From assembly GCF_900155945.1 (NCBI RefSeq), contig NZ_FTMN01000008.1:162779-226778 (forward strand): a DNA stretch of 64,000 bases, read 5' to 3'. A program made the position numbers and the translations under genes. This DNA comes from Marinobacterium stanieri. Its GTDB lineage: Bacteria > Pseudomonadota > Gammaproteobacteria > Pseudomonadales > Balneatricaceae. The notes beneath the pieces are model-generated. The model was given only the letters and a program-made list of their open reading frames with translations. It made no database searches and had not been told where the DNA came from. Below are positions 9,933 through 20,004 of this stretch, one piece after another. The first letter of the stretch is position 1. Every line of letters starts with the position of its first letter.

Positions 9933-12536
9933 ATGAAATACATGACAAGTGCGGAAATCCGCCAGGCATTTCTCGACTTCTTTAACCAGCAGGGGCATGA
10001 AATTGTTGCCTCCAGCCCGCTGATTCCGGGTAACGACCCGACGCTGTTGTTCACCAACGCGGGTATGGTGCAGTTCAAGGATGTCTTCCTCGGGTCAGAC
10101 AAGCGTTCCTACAGCCGTGCCACCACCTCGCAGCGCTGCGTGCGCGCCGGTGGCAAGCACAATGACCTGGAGAACGTCGGCTATACTGCGCGTCACCACA
10201 CGTTCTTTGAAATGCTGGGCAACTTCAGCTTTGGTGATTACTTCAAGCGTGAAGCGATCAAGTTTGCCTGGGATTTCCTGACCAAGCGCCTGGGGCTGCC
10301 GGAAGAGCGCCTTTGGGTCACGGTTCATTACACCGATGACGAAGCGGAAAAGATCTGGAAAGAAGAGATGGGTATTAACCCGGAGCGCTTCTCCAAGCTG
10401 GACGAAGACAACTTCTGGGCCATGGGCGATACCGGCCCCTGCGGTCCCTGCACCGAAATCTTCTTCGACCATGGTCCTGATGTAGCCGGTGGCCCTCCCG
10501 GCAGCCCGGATGAAGATGGTGATCGTTACATCGAAATCTGGAACCTGGTATTCATGCAGTACAACCGTTCCGCTGACGGCAACATGGAGCCGCTGGCGCG
10601 TCCGAGCATCGATACCGGTATGGGGCTGGAGCGTGTAGCGGCTGTATTGCAGGGCGTGCACAGCAACTATGAAATCGATCTGTTCCAGAACCTGCTGAAA
10701 GCAACCGCCAGCGTTCTGGGACTGGATAACATCGACAGCAAATCCCTGCGCGTGATTGCTGACCACATCCGTTCCTGCTCCTTCCTGATCACCGATGGTG
10801 TCATGCCGTCCAACGAAGGTCGTGGTTATGTACTGCGTCGCATCATGCGCCGTGCTATTCGTCACGGTAACAAGCTGGGTGCCAAAGAGCCGTTTTTCCA
10901 CAAGCTGGTTGCACCGCTGGTGAAAGAGATGGGTGAGGCCTACCCTGAACTGGCGAAGATGCAGGAGCAGGTTGAGCGTATCCTGCTGAAGGAAGAACAG
11001 CAGTTTGCCAAGACTCTCGACCACGGCATGCAGCTGCTGGAGCAGGCGATTGCCGACCTGGATGGCAAGGTTATTCCGGGTGAAACCGTATTCCGTCTGT
11101 ACGATACCTATGGTTTCCCGGTCGACCTGACAGCCGATGTGGCCCGTGAGCATGAGTTGAGCCTGGATATGGACGGCTTCGAGTCTGCCATGGAAGCCCA
11201 GCGTCAGCGTGCCCGTGCCTCCGGTCAGTTCAGCGTAGATTACAACGAACAGATTAAACTGGACGGCAGCACGGAATTTAACGGCTATGACAGCCTGGAA
11301 GATCGCTCTGAAGTGATCGCTCTGTTCCGTGAAGGCGAAGAAGTGCAGCAGCTGTCCGCCGGTGAAAACGGCGTGGTGGTACTGAAAAATACCGCTTTCT
11401 ATGCCGAGTCCGGCGGTCAGGTGGGTGACCAGGGTGTACTGCGCTGGGATCGTGGTCAGTTCGATGTAAGCGACTGCACCAAGGAAAGCGGCCATCACCT
11501 GCACCACGGCAGCCTGAGTGAAGGTGTACTTCAGGTCGGTGACCAGGTGGTCACTGAAGTGGACATGGCCAAGCGCCAGGCCACGGCACTGAACCACTCC
11601 GCCACGCACCTGCTGCACGCTGCCCTGCGCACGGTCCTGGGTGACCATGTACAGCAGAAAGGTTCTCTGGTTGATGCTGAACGTCTGCGTTTCGACTTTG
11701 CCCACTTTGAAGCCATGAGTGCCGACGAGATTGCGCAGGTTGAGCGTATGGTCAACGATCAGATTCGTGCCAACTCGGCGGTGGAAACCGAGTTGATGGA
11801 GCTGGATGCCGCCAAGGAAAAAGGTGCCATGGCGCTGTTTGGCGAGAAATACGATGACGAAGTACGTGTGCTGAGCATGGGTGGCGACTTCTCCGTTGAG
11901 CTCTGTGGCGGTACTCACGCCAAGCGCACCGGTGATATCGGTCTGCTGAAAGTGGTTGCCGAAAGCGGTATCGCTTCTGGCGTACGCCGTATCGAAGCGG
12001 TGACCGGCATGCAGGCACTGCAGTGGATCAACAGCGGTGAGCAGGTTCTGAGCGAGATCGCTTCACTGGTGAAAGGCAATCGTGAAACGGCGCTGGACAA
12101 GGTCCGCGGCCTGAACGAGCGCAGCCGCCAGCTGGAAAAAGAGATCGAGCGACTGGCCGCCAAGCTGGCCAGCGCCCAGAGCGGTGATCTGCTGAATCAG
12201 GTTCAGGAAGTTGGCGGCATCAAGGTTCTGGCTGCACAGCTGGAGGGTGTTGAGCCCAAGGCACTGCGTGACATGCTGGATCAGCTGAAGAACAAGCTGG
12301 GCAGCGGTATTGTGGTATTGATGACCGCTCAGAATGACAAGGTCAGCCTGGTGGCGGGCGTCACCAAGGATCTGACCGGTCAGGTCAAGGCGGGCGATCT
12401 GGTACGCGAGCTGGCTTCGCGTCTGGGTGGCAAAGGGGGCGGGCGCCCGGACATGGCGCAGGGCGGCGGTACCGATGTTGGTGCCATGCCGGCTGCGCTG
12501 AGTGCGGTGCCCGAACTGGTAGCGGCAAGCCTGTAA
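9933..12536 (+). CDS. alaS: Alanine--tRNA ligase
   Basis: The 867-residue class II synthetase begins [17 protein letters not shown], contains the motif 2/3 catalytic core ('[17 protein letters not shown]', '[15 protein letters not shown]'), the editing domain with the HxxxH and CxxxH zinc sites ('NHSATHLLH', '[11 protein letters not shown]') and the C-terminal oligomerisation/C-Ala region ending in the Gly-rich '[15 protein letters not shown]'. It charges tRNA-Ala and clears mischarged Ser/Gly. An upstream in-frame ATG at 9888 would add 15 atypical residues and is rejected. lysC follows after 54 bp. Confidence 0.97.
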   Translation: MKYMTSAEIRQAFLDFFNQQGHEIVASSPLIPGNDPTLLFTNAGMVQFKDVFLGSDKRSYSRATTSQRCVRAGGKHNDLENVGYTARHHTFFEMLGNFSFGDYFKREAIKFAWDFLTKRLGLPEERLWVTVHYTDDEAEKIWKEEMGINPERFSKLDEDNFWAMGDTGPCGPCTEIFFDHGPDVAGGPPGSPDEDGDRYIEIWNLVFMQYNRSADGNMEPLARPSIDTGMGLERVAAVLQGVHSNYEIDLFQNLLKATASVLGLDNIDSKSLRVIADHIRSCSFLITDGVMPSNEGRGYVLRRIMRRAIRHGNKLGAKEPFFHKLVAPLVKEMGEAYPELAKMQEQVERILLKEEQQFAKTLDHGMQLLEQAIADLDGKVIPGETVFRLYDTYGFPVDLTADVAREHELSLDMDGFESAMEAQRQRARASGQFSVDYNEQIKLDGSTEFNGYDSLEDRSEVIALFREGEEVQQLSAGENGVVVLKNTAFYAESGGQVGDQGVLRWDRGQFDVSDCTKESGHHLHHGSLSEGVLQVGDQVVTEVDMAKRQATALNHSATHLLHAALRTVLGDHVQQKGSLVDAERLRFDFAHFEAMSADEIAQVERMVNDQIRANSAVETELMELDAAKEKGAMALFGEKYDDEVRVLSMGGDFSVELCGGTHAKRTGDIGLLKVVAESGIASGVRRIEAVTGMQALQWINSGEQVLSEIASLVKGNRETALDKVRGLNERSRQLEKEIERLAAKLASAQSGDLLNQVQEVGGIKVLAAQLEGVEPKALRDMLDQLKNKLGSGIVVLMTAQNDKVSLVAGVTKDLTGQVKAGDLVRELASRLGGKGGGRPDMAQGGGTDVGAMPAALSAVPELVAASL

Positions 12537-12545
12537 CAACAGGCA

Positions 12546-12572
12546 CTGCCGGCGCTGTTTCGGTGCCGGCAG
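12546..12572. other. Hairpin between alaS and lysC, no T-tract
   Basis: CTGCCGGC and GCCGGCAG form an 8-bp stem between the two genes but no T-run follows, so it may only slow or stabilise a shared transcript. Confidence 0.4.
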
Positions 12573-12590
12573 CCGATTGGAAGCTGTGAA

Positions 12591-13826
12591 ATGGCATTAT
12601 ATGTGCAGAAATTTGGTGGCACTTCGGTTGGCTCGATAGAGCGAATCGAAGCGGTTGCCGAGAAAGTGAAAGGCTTTCGCGAGCAGGGGCACGATGTAGT
12701 TGTGGTTGTCTCCGCCATGAGTGGAGAAACCAACCGGCTGATCGCCCTGGCCAATGAAATTCAGTCACGCCCCGATCCGCGTGAAATGGACACTCTGGTG
12801 TCCACCGGGGAGCAGGTCACCATCGCCCTCTTGAGCATGGCGCTCAAGGCACGGGGTGTGGACGCCAGCTCTTACACCGGCGCGCAGGTCCGCATTCTGA
12901 CTGATCGCGTGCATACCAAGGCACGTATACAGGATATTGAAACCAGCCGCATGCGCGCTGACCTGGACCAGGGACGCGTTGTTGTCGTAGCCGGTTTCCA
13001 GGGCGTCGACGAAGACGGCAATATCACGACCCTGGGGCGTGGCGGTTCGGATACCACCGGTGTGGCTCTGGCAGCGGCGCTCAAGGCTGATGAATGTCAG
13101 ATCTATACTGATGTGGACGGCGTCTACACCACCGATCCGCGTGTGGTTGAAGGCGCTCGCCGTCTGGAAAAAATCACCTTTGAAGAGATGCTGGAAATGG
13201 CCAGCCTGGGCTCGAAGGTGTTGCAGATCCGGGCAGTTGAGTTTGCCGGCAAGTACAAGGTCCCGCTGCGGGTACTGTCCAGTTTTGAGGACGGCCCCGG
13301 CACACTGATTACGATAGAGGATGATGCCGCTGTGGAAAAACCGGTTATCTCGGGTATTGCGTTCAACCGTGACGAAGCCAAACTGACCGTGCAGGGCGTG
13401 CCGGATATCCCCGGTGTGGCCTCCCGCATTCTGGGGCCGATCAGTCAGGCGAATATCGAAGTCGATATGATTGTGCAGAACATCGCGGCTGACAAAACCA
13501 CTGACTTTACTTTCACTGTGCATAGAAACGACTATGATAAAGCGGAGCAGGTCTTGCAGCAGGTCAAGCAGGAACTGGGAGCTCGCGAAGTAGTCGGAAA
13601 CAATAAGATCGCCAAGGTGTCCATAGTTGGCGTGGGAATGCGTTCCCATGCAGGGGTCGCCAGCAAGATGTTCGACGCGCTTGCCGCCGAGAACATCAAC
13701 ATCCAGATGATCTCGACTTCCGAGATCAAGGTGTCCGTGGTGATCGCCGAGAAATATCTGGAGCTGGCTGTACGCGGCCTGCATTCTGCGTTTGACCTTG
13801 ACGATTCAGATACAGTCAGGGAATAA
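12591..13826 (+). CDS. lysC: Aspartate kinase
   Basis: The 411-residue monofunctional aspartokinase has the N-terminal 'KFGGTSVG' motif, the kinase domain (residues 1-about 240, with 'LGRGGSDTTGVALAAAL' and 'DVDGVYTTDPR') and two ACT domains (about 265-400, 'VPDIPGVASRILGPIS', 'GVGMRSHAGVASKMFDAL') for feedback control by lysine and threonine. It phosphorylates aspartate, the first step to lysine, threonine, methionine and diaminopimelate. The alaS-lysC-csrA order is conserved in many gammaproteobacteria. Confidence 0.96.
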   Translation: MALYVQKFGGTSVGSIERIEAVAEKVKGFREQGHDVVVVVSAMSGETNRLIALANEIQSRPDPREMDTLVSTGEQVTIALLSMALKARGVDASSYTGAQVRILTDRVHTKARIQDIETSRMRADLDQGRVVVVAGFQGVDEDGNITTLGRGGSDTTGVALAAALKADECQIYTDVDGVYTTDPRVVEGARRLEKITFEEMLEMASLGSKVLQIRAVEFAGKYKVPLRVLSSFEDGPGTLITIEDDAAVEKPVISGIAFNRDEAKLTVQGVPDIPGVASRILGPISQANIEVDMIVQNIAADKTTDFTFTVHRNDYDKAEQVLQQVKQELGAREVVGNNKIAKVSIVGVGMRSHAGVASKMFDALAAENINIQMISTSEIKVSVVIAEKYLELAVRGLHSAFDLDDSDTVRE

Positions 13827-14004
13827 CGACAGTACCGGATGACGGGGGTATGCAAGTGTTCTATCATTACGCGCATGCCCCCACGATCGGCTTGAGAGGG
13901 TCGCCGCTGTACTACCTGTATGGTCGAATGGACGATTAGGAGAAAGTGCGACCGCTTTCATGAAGAGAACTCAGCGCCCCAGGACAAATTAAGGAGAGCC
14001 ACAA

Positions 14005-14193
14005 ATGCTGATTCTAACCCGCCGTGTCGGCGAAACTCTGATGGTCGGTGATGACGTCACCGTCACTGTGCTCGGTGTTAAAGGCAACCAAGTCCGCATC
14101 GGTGTCAATGCGCCCAAGGATGTATCTGTTCATCGCGAAGAGATCTACCAGCGCATCCAGCGTGAAAAACAGCAAGACGAAGATCAGGAATAA
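14005..14193 (+). CDS. csrA: Carbon storage regulator CsrA/RsmA
   Basis: The 62-residue protein starts [23 protein letters not shown] and contains '[19 protein letters not shown]', the RNA-binding core of CsrA with the key Leu4 and Arg44-type residues. It is a dimeric post-transcriptional regulator that binds GGA motifs in mRNA leaders. Its own ribosome site AAGGAGAG contains GGA, which would permit autoregulation. It lies 178 bp after lysC and 64 bp before the tRNA cluster. Confidence 0.97.
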   Translation: MLILTRRVGETLMVGDDVTVTVLGVKGNQVRIGVNAPKDVSVHREEIYQRIQREKQQDEDQE

Positions 14194-14257
14194 TTTTTTT
14201 CAATTAACCCTTTTCTTTTTAAAATCAGTCTTGTACTATTTGCGCCGTTGTTGACGA

Positions 14258-14345
14258 GGTGAGTTGGCCGAGTGGCTGAAGGCGCGCCCCTGCTAAGGGC
14301 GTATACCGCAAGGTATCGAGGGTTCGAATCCCTCACTCACCGCCA
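14258..14345 (+). tRNA. tRNA-Ser (anticodon GCU)
   Basis: The acceptor arms GGTGAGT and ACTCACC pair, G is the discriminator and CCA is encoded. The anticodon stem GCCC/GGGC encloses CTGCTAA, giving GCU (reads AGC/AGU). A long variable arm (TACCGCAAGGTA) fits a class II serine tRNA. Confidence 0.95.
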
Positions 14346-14354
14346 TCACGATGT

Positions 14355-14431
14355 GCGCCCGTAGCTCAGCTGGATAGAGTACCTGGCTACGAACCAGGCG
14401 GTCAGAGGTTCGAATCCTCTCGGGCGCGCCA
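14355..14431 (+). tRNA. tRNA-Arg (anticodon ACG), copy 1
   Basis: This 77-nt gene has acceptor arms GCGCCCG/CGGGCGC, anticodon stem CCTGG/CCAGG around CTACGAA (ACG, wobble A becomes inosine), T-loop GTTCGAATC, and encoded CCA. Confidence 0.96.
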
Positions 14432-14459
14432 TCTACTTCAACGACATGAAAACATGTGT

Positions 14460-14536
14460 GCGCCCGTAGCTCAGCTGGATAGAGTACCTGGCTACGAACC
14501 AGGCGGTCAGAGGTTCGAATCCTCTCGGGCGCGCCA
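14460..14536 (+). tRNA. tRNA-Arg (anticodon ACG), copy 2
   Basis: Identical over 77 nt to the previous copy and separated from it by 28 bp of unrelated sequence. Confidence 0.96.
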
Positions 14537-14556
14537 TCTTTTCTCCCCATCGGTAT

Positions 14557-14633
14557 GCGCCCGTAGCTCAGCTGGATAGAGTACCTGGCTACGAACCAGG
14601 CGGTCAGAGGTTCGAATCCTCTCGGGCGCGCCA
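14557..14633 (+). tRNA. tRNA-Arg (anticodon ACG), copy 3
   Basis: Third identical 77-nt copy, 20 bp after copy 2. The three copies suggest recent tandem duplication or gene conversion within one tRNA transcript. Confidence 0.96.
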
Positions 14634-14702
14634 TCCCCTCTTGAATTAAGCTTTTCCTCCCAGGCCGGATGCCTAAATTAAACGCTATCTTCCGGAACGA
14701 CC

Positions 14703-16163
14703 ATGAAATTCATCGCTAAGCTGTTTCCCGAAATCACGATCAAAAGTCGTCCTGTTCGTCGTCGCCTTATTCAGCGCCTGCAAAGTAATCTGCAGATCGT
14801 GCTCAAGCGTCTGGATGACGATATCAAGGTCAGTGGCTTCTGGGACAAGGTTGAGGTGAGCTACCCGGGTCAGAACGAAGCACTGTGCGAGCAGATCATT
14901 GATGCCATGGCACGCGTGCCGGGCATTCAGAGCTTCCTGGAAGTGCGCGAGTATCCCCTGGGTGATTTCGATAATGCCTTTGAGCTCACGCGTGAGGCCT
15001 ATGCAGAGCGCCTCAAGGGCAAAACGTTCAAGGTACGCGTCAAGCGCAGCGGCAAACATGATTTCACCTCTGTAGAGCTGGAGCGCTACGTCGGTGGCGG
15101 CCTGCGTCAGCACACAGAGGCAGGGGGTGTTGATGTCCGTAACCCCGAGGTTTGGGTTGACCTGGAAGTGAAGGACAACAAGCTGTTTGTTGTTACTGCG
15201 ACACACCAGGGGCTCGGCGGTTATCCACTGGGCACACAGGAAGATGTGCTGTCCCTGATCTCCGGTGGCTTTGATTCTGTTGTCGCCTCCTACATGACCA
15301 TGCGTCGTGGCAGCAAGACCCACTTTCTGTTCTTCAACCTGGGCGGTCATGCCCATGAGATCGGGGTAAAACAGGTCGCGCTATACCTGTGGAACCGTTA
15401 TGGCTCTTCAGCACGTGTGAAATTCATTACCGTGCCTTTTGAAGAAGTGGTTGGCGAAATTTTGCAGTCAGTTCATCACTCTCATATGGGTGTGGTGCTC
15501 AAGCGCATGATGATGCGAGCGGCCGATAAGGTGGCCGACCGTATGAAACTGAATGCGCTGGTGACCGGCGAGAGCGTGGCCCAGGTATCCAGCCAGACAC
15601 TGCCTAACCTGCGTTTGATCGATGAAAGCTGTGACCATCTGGTATTGCGTCCGCTGGTTACCATGGACAAGCCGGATATCATCGAAATTTCACGCCAGAT
15701 CGGTGCTTTCGAGTTTGCCAGCGCCATGCCGGAATTCTGTGGCGTTATCTCTGACAAGCCGACCACACACGCGCGTCGTGAACGGGTTGAAGCGGAAGAG
15801 AGCAACTTCGATTATGAAGTACTGGAGCGCGCGCTGGAGCAGACAGAAGTCATCCGCATTGATGACATAGTGGAAAATCAGAATATCAATTCTGAGATTG
15901 AAGCGATGACACGTGTGGCAGACAACCAGACGCTGGTGGATATCCGTCCGCCGCGTGAGCAGGAGCGCAAGCCTCTGAACATGCCCGGTTGCGAGGTTCG
16001 CGTGATTCCCTTCTACCAGTTGGAAGCCGATTTTGCAGCCTTGCCGCAGGAGCGGGAGTACCTGTTGTACTGCGATAAGGGCGTGATGTCCCAGATGCAT
16101 GCCCAGCATTTGCATGAATTGGGTTTCAATAATGTGAAAGTTTTCCGTCCAGCCACTCAATGA
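14703..16163 (+). CDS. thiI: tRNA 4-thiouridine synthase ThiI with C-terminal rhodanese domain
   Basis: The 486-residue protein has a ferredoxin-like and THUMP N-terminus (about 1-165), a PP-loop ATP pyrophosphatase domain with 'SGGFDSVVASYM' (about 183), and a rhodanese domain (about 400-486) with the persulfide cysteine in 'YLLYCDKGVMS'. It makes s4U8 in tRNA and supplies sulfur for thiamine thiazole synthesis. The rhodanese domain identifies the enteric type. Its position right after a tRNA cluster is coincidental or functional; the spacing is 69 bp. A terminator overlaps its stop codon. Confidence 0.95.
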   Translation: MKFIAKLFPEITIKSRPVRRRLIQRLQSNLQIVLKRLDDDIKVSGFWDKVEVSYPGQNEALCEQIIDAMARVPGIQSFLEVREYPLGDFDNAFELTREAYAERLKGKTFKVRVKRSGKHDFTSVELERYVGGGLRQHTEAGGVDVRNPEVWVDLEVKDNKLFVVTATHQGLGGYPLGTQEDVLSLISGGFDSVVASYMTMRRGSKTHFLFFNLGGHAHEIGVKQVALYLWNRYGSSARVKFITVPFEEVVGEILQSVHHSHMGVVLKRMMMRAADKVADRMKLNALVTGESVAQVSSQTLPNLRLIDESCDHLVLRPLVTMDKPDIIEISRQIGAFEFASAMPEFCGVISDKPTTHARRERVEAEESNFDYEVLERALEQTEVIRIDDIVENQNINSEIEAMTRVADNQTLVDIRPPREQERKPLNMPGCEVRVIPFYQLEADFAALPQEREYLLYCDKGVMSQMHAQHLHELGFNNVKVFRPATQ

Positions 16164-16174
16164 GTGGCTTTTTT
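16151..16174 (+). terminator. Intrinsic terminator overlapping the thiI stop
   Basis: AGCCACT / AGTGGCT stem with loop CAATG and a T-run. The TGA stop of thiI (16161-16163) is inside the hairpin. Confidence 0.85.
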
Positions 16175-16509
16175 GTTTCCCTTCCTTGTAAATTAGCCGA
16201 AAGGCTAATGTCTTATTGTTGCCATTATCGGCATTACTAGTACCTGTATCTGTTTGATTGTCGCACGTTGAAGCCAGAGAGGCCGTTTCTGTAAAAAAAT
16301 TACAGATTGTCGACAATCTTGCATTGGCCCCCTGAGTTTGCGTTAGAATAGATTTGATTGATTATGTGAGTCAGGTCGATAGCTATCAGCCAACCTGCTC
16401 ACAGAGTCAGAACATCAGCCTGTGACTCATCTCTGATGCCAGAGGAGGTGAGTGCGGCCAAAAGTCGCTGACAGGTTTAAGGGTTTCAACTACACAGGAG
16501 CACCCACAG
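16164..16509 (+). promoter_or_regulatory. 346-bp leader/promoter region of oadGAB
   Basis: After the thiI terminator no gene is seen. The region holds a perfect 16-bp palindrome (16304-16319) overlapping a CTGTAA/TTACAG dyad (16289-16305). A weak promoter follows (TTGCAT at 16319, TAGAAT at 16344). About 150 nt of leader lead to AGGAG before oadG. The palindromes are the best candidates for operators. Confidence 0.5.
16304..16319. promoter_or_regulatory. Perfect 16-bp palindrome upstream of oadG
   Basis: AGATTGTCGACAATCT is fully self-complementary. A TTGTCGACAA core is the type of site bound by GntR/FCD-like dimers, but no regulator gene is adjacent, so the protein is unknown. Confidence 0.6.
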
Positions 16510-16758
16510 ATGGATAGTCTGTTCTCGGAAGGCCTTACGCTCATGGCCTTCGGCATGGGTTTCGTCTTCGTCTTCTTGACGTTGCTGGTGTTTGCAACCG
16601 GCATTATGTCGCGATTGGCCACACGGTTCCTGCCAGAACCGGTCGCCAAGGCGCCCCAGCCTCGTCCCCAGCCGGCAGCCGCCGGTGGAGCAGCCAGCAA
16701 CAACGATGAAATTGTTGCCGCGATTACAGCAGCAGTACACAAGTACCGCTCCAAGTAA
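16510..16758 (+). CDS. oadG: Oxaloacetate decarboxylase gamma subunit
   Basis: The 82-residue protein has one N-terminal membrane helix ('LMAFGMGFVFVFLTLLVFATGIM', residues about 10-33), a Pro/Ala linker and a short C-terminal tail, the form of OadG. It anchors OadA to the membrane subunit OadB and stabilises the Na+-pumping complex. It is the first gene of oadGAB, 44 bp before oadA. Confidence 0.88.
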   Translation: MDSLFSEGLTLMAFGMGFVFVFLTLLVFATGIMSRLATRFLPEPVAKAPQPRPQPAAAGGAASNNDEIVAAITAAVHKYRSK

Positions 16759-16802
16759 CGCAGCTGAATAACAAGAACATTTTGCTAGATAAAGGCTAAC
16801 TC

Positions 16803-18596
16803 ATGTCCGACGTAAAAAAACCGCTAGGCATCACCGACGTCGTACTGCGTGACGCGCATCAGTCTCTGTTTGCGACACGTCTGCGACTCGATGACATGCT
16901 TCCGATCGCCGAGAAACTGGACAAGATCGGTTACTGGTCCCTGGAAAGCTGGGGCGGCGCGACCTTCGATTCCTGCATCCGTTACCTGGGCGAAGACCCC
17001 TGGACACGCATCCGTGAATTGAAAGCCGTAATGCCGAACACCAAGCAGCAGATGCTGCTGCGTGGCCAGAACCTGCTGGGCTACCGTCACTACGCTGACG
17101 ATGTTGTCGACAAGTTTGTTGAACGTGCTGCGACCAACGGCGTAGATGTTTTCCGTATCTTTGATGCCATGAACGATCCGCGTAACCTGGATCGTGCCAT
17201 CAAGGCGGTGAAGAACTGCGGCAAGCATGCACAGGGTACTATCTCCTATACCACCAGCCCGGTGCATACGATCGAGACATGGGTCGACTACGCCAAGAGC
17301 CTTGAAGATCTGGGCGCTGACTCCATTGCCATCAAGGACATGTCCGGCATTCTTACGCCCTACAATGCCTTTGACCTGATCTCCCGCCTGAAAGCGCAGA
17401 CCGGCCTGGAAGTTCAGTTCCACGCTCATGCCACTGCGGGCCTGTCTGACATGACTATCCTCAAGGCCGTTGAAGCCGGCGTTGATCGTGTCGACACTGC
17501 TATCTCCTCCATGTCCATGACCTACGGCCACACTGCGACCGAGTCCGTGGTTGCTGCTCTGGCGGGCACCGACCGTGATACCGGTCTGGATCTGCTGGCG
17601 CTGGAAGAGATCGCGGCCTACTTCCGTGAAGTGCGTAAGAAGTACGCCAAGTTTGAAGGCTCCCTGCGCGGCACCGACTCCCGTATTCTGGTTGCCCAGG
17701 TACCGGGCGGCATGCTGACCAACATGGAAAGCCAGCTCAAGGAGCAGGGCGCTGCAGACAAGTTTGATGACGTGCTGGCGGAGATCCCGCGTGTACGTGA
17801 AGACCTGGGTTACATCCCGCTGGTGACACCGACCTCCCAGATTGTGGGTACTCAGGCAGTTATCAACGTCCTGATGGGCGAGCGCTACAAAACCATTTCG
17901 AAAGAAGTTCAGGGTATTCTCAAAGGCGAATACGGTGCTGCACCGGCGCCCTACAATGCCGAGCTTCAGGCCCGTGTACTGGACGGTCAGGAACCGCTGA
18001 CTTGCCGTCCGGCCGATCAGCTGCAGCCGGAGGTCGACAAGCTGACCACCGAACTGAAGCAGATTGCCGGTGAAAAAGGCATCCAGCTGGAACAGGGTGA
18101 CAATGAGATCGATGACGTTCTTACCTATGCACTGTTCCCGCAGATTGGCCTGAAATTCCTGGAAAACCGCGGTAACCCTGACGCCTTTGAACCTGTACCG
18201 ACTCTTGAGGACGCAAAAACCATGGCAGCCCCGAAAAACAACGGACCGGAAGTCTACACCATCAACGTTAACGGCCAGAACTACGTGGTTCAGGTGACTG
18301 AGGGCGGCGATGTGTCCTCCATTCAGTCGGCTCCGGCTGCCGCGCCTGCCGCTGCTCCGGCAGCTGCACCTGCAGCAGGTTCCGGTGAGCCTGTGGGTGC
18401 ACCGCTGGCAGGTAACATCTGGAAGGTCCAGGTTGCTGCTGGTCAGGCTGTTCAGGAAGGCGACGTGCTGGTCATCCTGGAAGCGATGAAGATGGAAACT
18501 GAAGTCCGTGCCGCGCGCGCCGGTACTGTGGTCTCCGTAGACGTGAAAGAGGGTGATGCCGTTCAGGTCGGTGACTCTCTGGTCACCCTGGCCTAA
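16803..18596 (+). CDS. oadA: Oxaloacetate decarboxylase alpha subunit (biotin carboxyltransferase)
   Basis: The 597-residue protein has the carboxyltransferase TIM barrel (about 1-280, '[19 protein letters not shown]', '[13 protein letters not shown]'), the conserved PYC/OADA domain (about 290-460), an Ala/Pro linker near 510-530, and a biotinyl domain with the target lysine in '[10 protein letters not shown]' (about 560). It transfers CO2 from oxaloacetate to biotin; OadB then releases CO2 coupled to Na+ export. It may consume oxaloacetate made by the protocatechuate pathway, but that link is only metabolic inference. Confidence 0.96.
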   Translation: MSDVKKPLGITDVVLRDAHQSLFATRLRLDDMLPIAEKLDKIGYWSLESWGGATFDSCIRYLGEDPWTRIRELKAVMPNTKQQMLLRGQNLLGYRHYADDVVDKFVERAATNGVDVFRIFDAMNDPRNLDRAIKAVKNCGKHAQGTISYTTSPVHTIETWVDYAKSLEDLGADSIAIKDMSGILTPYNAFDLISRLKAQTGLEVQFHAHATAGLSDMTILKAVEAGVDRVDTAISSMSMTYGHTATESVVAALAGTDRDTGLDLLALEEIAAYFREVRKKYAKFEGSLRGTDSRILVAQVPGGMLTNMESQLKEQGAADKFDDVLAEIPRVREDLGYIPLVTPTSQIVGTQAVINVLMGERYKTISKEVQGILKGEYGAAPAPYNAELQARVLDGQEPLTCRPADQLQPEVDKLTTELKQIAGEKGIQLEQGDNEIDDVLTYALFPQIGLKFLENRGNPDAFEPVPTLEDAKTMAAPKNNGPEVYTINVNGQNYVVQVTEGGDVSSIQSAPAAAPAAAPAAAPAAGSGEPVGAPLAGNIWKVQVAAGQAVQEGDVLVILEAMKMETEVRAARAGTVVSVDVKEGDAVQVGDSLVTLA

Positions 18597-18607
18597 GGTA
18601 ACGCTGC

Positions 18608-19909
18608 ATGGATAAGCTACTCGATCTGTGGCTGGCCTCGGGGGTATACAATATCTCCTTTGGCCAGCTGACCATGATGATTATTGGTCTGGTGCTGCTC
18701 TTTCTTGCTATCCGCAAGAATTTTGAGCCGCTCCTGCTGGTTCCGATCGGCTTCGGCGGTATTCTGGCGAATATCCCGGAAGCGGGTCTGGCGATGTCGG
18801 CAGTGGAAAATGCGATCCACTTTGCCAAACCGGAAGTGCTGCAGGGCCTGGCGAGTGTACTGGGTGTCAACAGTACCGACGTGCACGAGCTGGCGCATGC
18901 ATACCACAACTCCAATGCCAGCACCCACGCGGCCGCCAGTCTGGTTGCGCAGGATAATGGCTACAACAACGGTATGCTGTACAACTTCTATACCGTTGCG
19001 ATCGCCTCCGGTGCCGCTCCGCTGATCATCTTCATGGGTGTTGGTGCCATGACCGATTTCGGTCCGCTGCTGGCTAACCCCAAGACGCTGTTCCTTGGCG
19101 CTGCGGCTCAGTTCGGTATCTTTGCTACCGTATTGGGTGCTGTCGCGCTGAGCAGCTTTGGCATTCTGGACTTCAGCATTCAGGACGCAGCGGCTATCGG
19201 TATCATCGGTGGTGCTGACGGTCCGACGGCGATCTATGTGGCGAGCCTGCTGTCTCCGCACCTGCTGGGTGCCATTGCTGTGGCAGCTTACTCCTACATG
19301 GCTCTGGTACCGCTGATTCAGCCACCGATCATGCGTGCCCTGACCACCGAGTCCGAGCGCAAGATCAGCATGAGCCAGCTGCGTCACGTATCCAAGGTCG
19401 AAAAGATCATGTTCCCGATCCTGCTGTTGATCCTGGTAGCCATGCTGCTGCCGGATGCGGCACCGCTGCTGGGTATGTTCTGTTTCGGTAACCTGATGCG
19501 CGAATGTGGCGTTGTGGACCGCCTGAGCGATACCGCCCAGAACGCACTGATCAACATCGTCACCATCTTCCTGGGTCTGTCTGTAGGCTCCAAGCTGTCT
19601 GCCGACAAATTCCTGGATGTGCAGACACTGGGTATCCTGGTGCTGGGTATTGTTGCCTTCGGTATCGGTACCGCCTGTGGTGTGCTCATGGCCAAGGGCC
19701 TGAACAAGCTGCAGGGTGGCAATGCCATCAACCCGTTGATTGGTTCAGCCGGTGTATCCGCGGTGCCTATGGCGGCGCGTGTATCCAACAAGCTGGGTCT
19801 GGAAGCCAACCCGCAGAACTTCCTGCTGATGCACGCCATGGGCCCGAACGTGGCCGGTGTTATCGGCTCGGCGGTAGCGGCCGGTGTGATGATCAAGTTT
19901 GTCGGCTGA
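18608..19909 (+). CDS. oadB: Oxaloacetate decarboxylase beta subunit (Na+ pump)
   Basis: The 433-residue polytopic membrane protein has about ten hydrophobic segments and the conserved motifs of OadB, including '[18 protein letters not shown]' with the membrane-embedded Asp, and '[14 protein letters not shown]'. It decarboxylates carboxybiotin on OadA and exports Na+. It lies 11 bp after oadA and is followed by a strong terminator, closing the operon. Confidence 0.95.
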   Translation: MDKLLDLWLASGVYNISFGQLTMMIIGLVLLFLAIRKNFEPLLLVPIGFGGILANIPEAGLAMSAVENAIHFAKPEVLQGLASVLGVNSTDVHELAHAYHNSNASTHAAASLVAQDNGYNNGMLYNFYTVAIASGAAPLIIFMGVGAMTDFGPLLANPKTLFLGAAAQFGIFATVLGAVALSSFGILDFSIQDAAAIGIIGGADGPTAIYVASLLSPHLLGAIAVAAYSYMALVPLIQPPIMRALTTESERKISMSQLRHVSKVEKIMFPILLLILVAMLLPDAAPLLGMFCFGNLMRECGVVDRLSDTAQNALINIVTIFLGLSVGSKLSADKFLDVQTLGILVLGIVAFGIGTACGVLMAKGLNKLQGGNAINPLIGSAGVSAVPMAARVSNKLGLEANPQNFLLMHAMGPNVAGVIGSAVAAGVMIKFVG

Positions 19910-19931
19910 TACAGCGACAGAGCGTTGAACG

Positions 19932-19961
19932 AAAAACGGAGCCCCAGGGCTCCGTTTTTTT
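19932..19961 (+). terminator. Intrinsic terminator of oadGAB
   Basis: ACGGAGCCC / GGGCTCCGT forms a 9-bp stem with a 2-nt gap plus flanking A and T runs (seven T). It can act in both directions. Confidence 0.88.
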
Positions 19962-20004
19962 ATGCCTTTTTACAGGCGGCAACGAGAAGAAAGGAAAGGT
20001 CGGA

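Noticed and set aside
10095..11918. 607-codon open frame on the minus strand
   Set aside because: Shadow of alaS; the His/Val/Thr-rich composition is typical of antisense reading of a GC-rich gene.
14293..14634. Minus-strand open frame of 113 codons with repeated 'GAPERIRTSDRLVRSQVLYPAELRAH'
   Set aside because: It is the antisense of the tRNA cluster, a well-known annotation artefact; the repeat is the tRNA-Arg sequence read backwards.
16289..16305. LexA-like CTGT...ACAG upstream of oadG
   Set aside because: The spacer is 9 bp where LexA needs 8; it is better read as part of the overlapping dyads.
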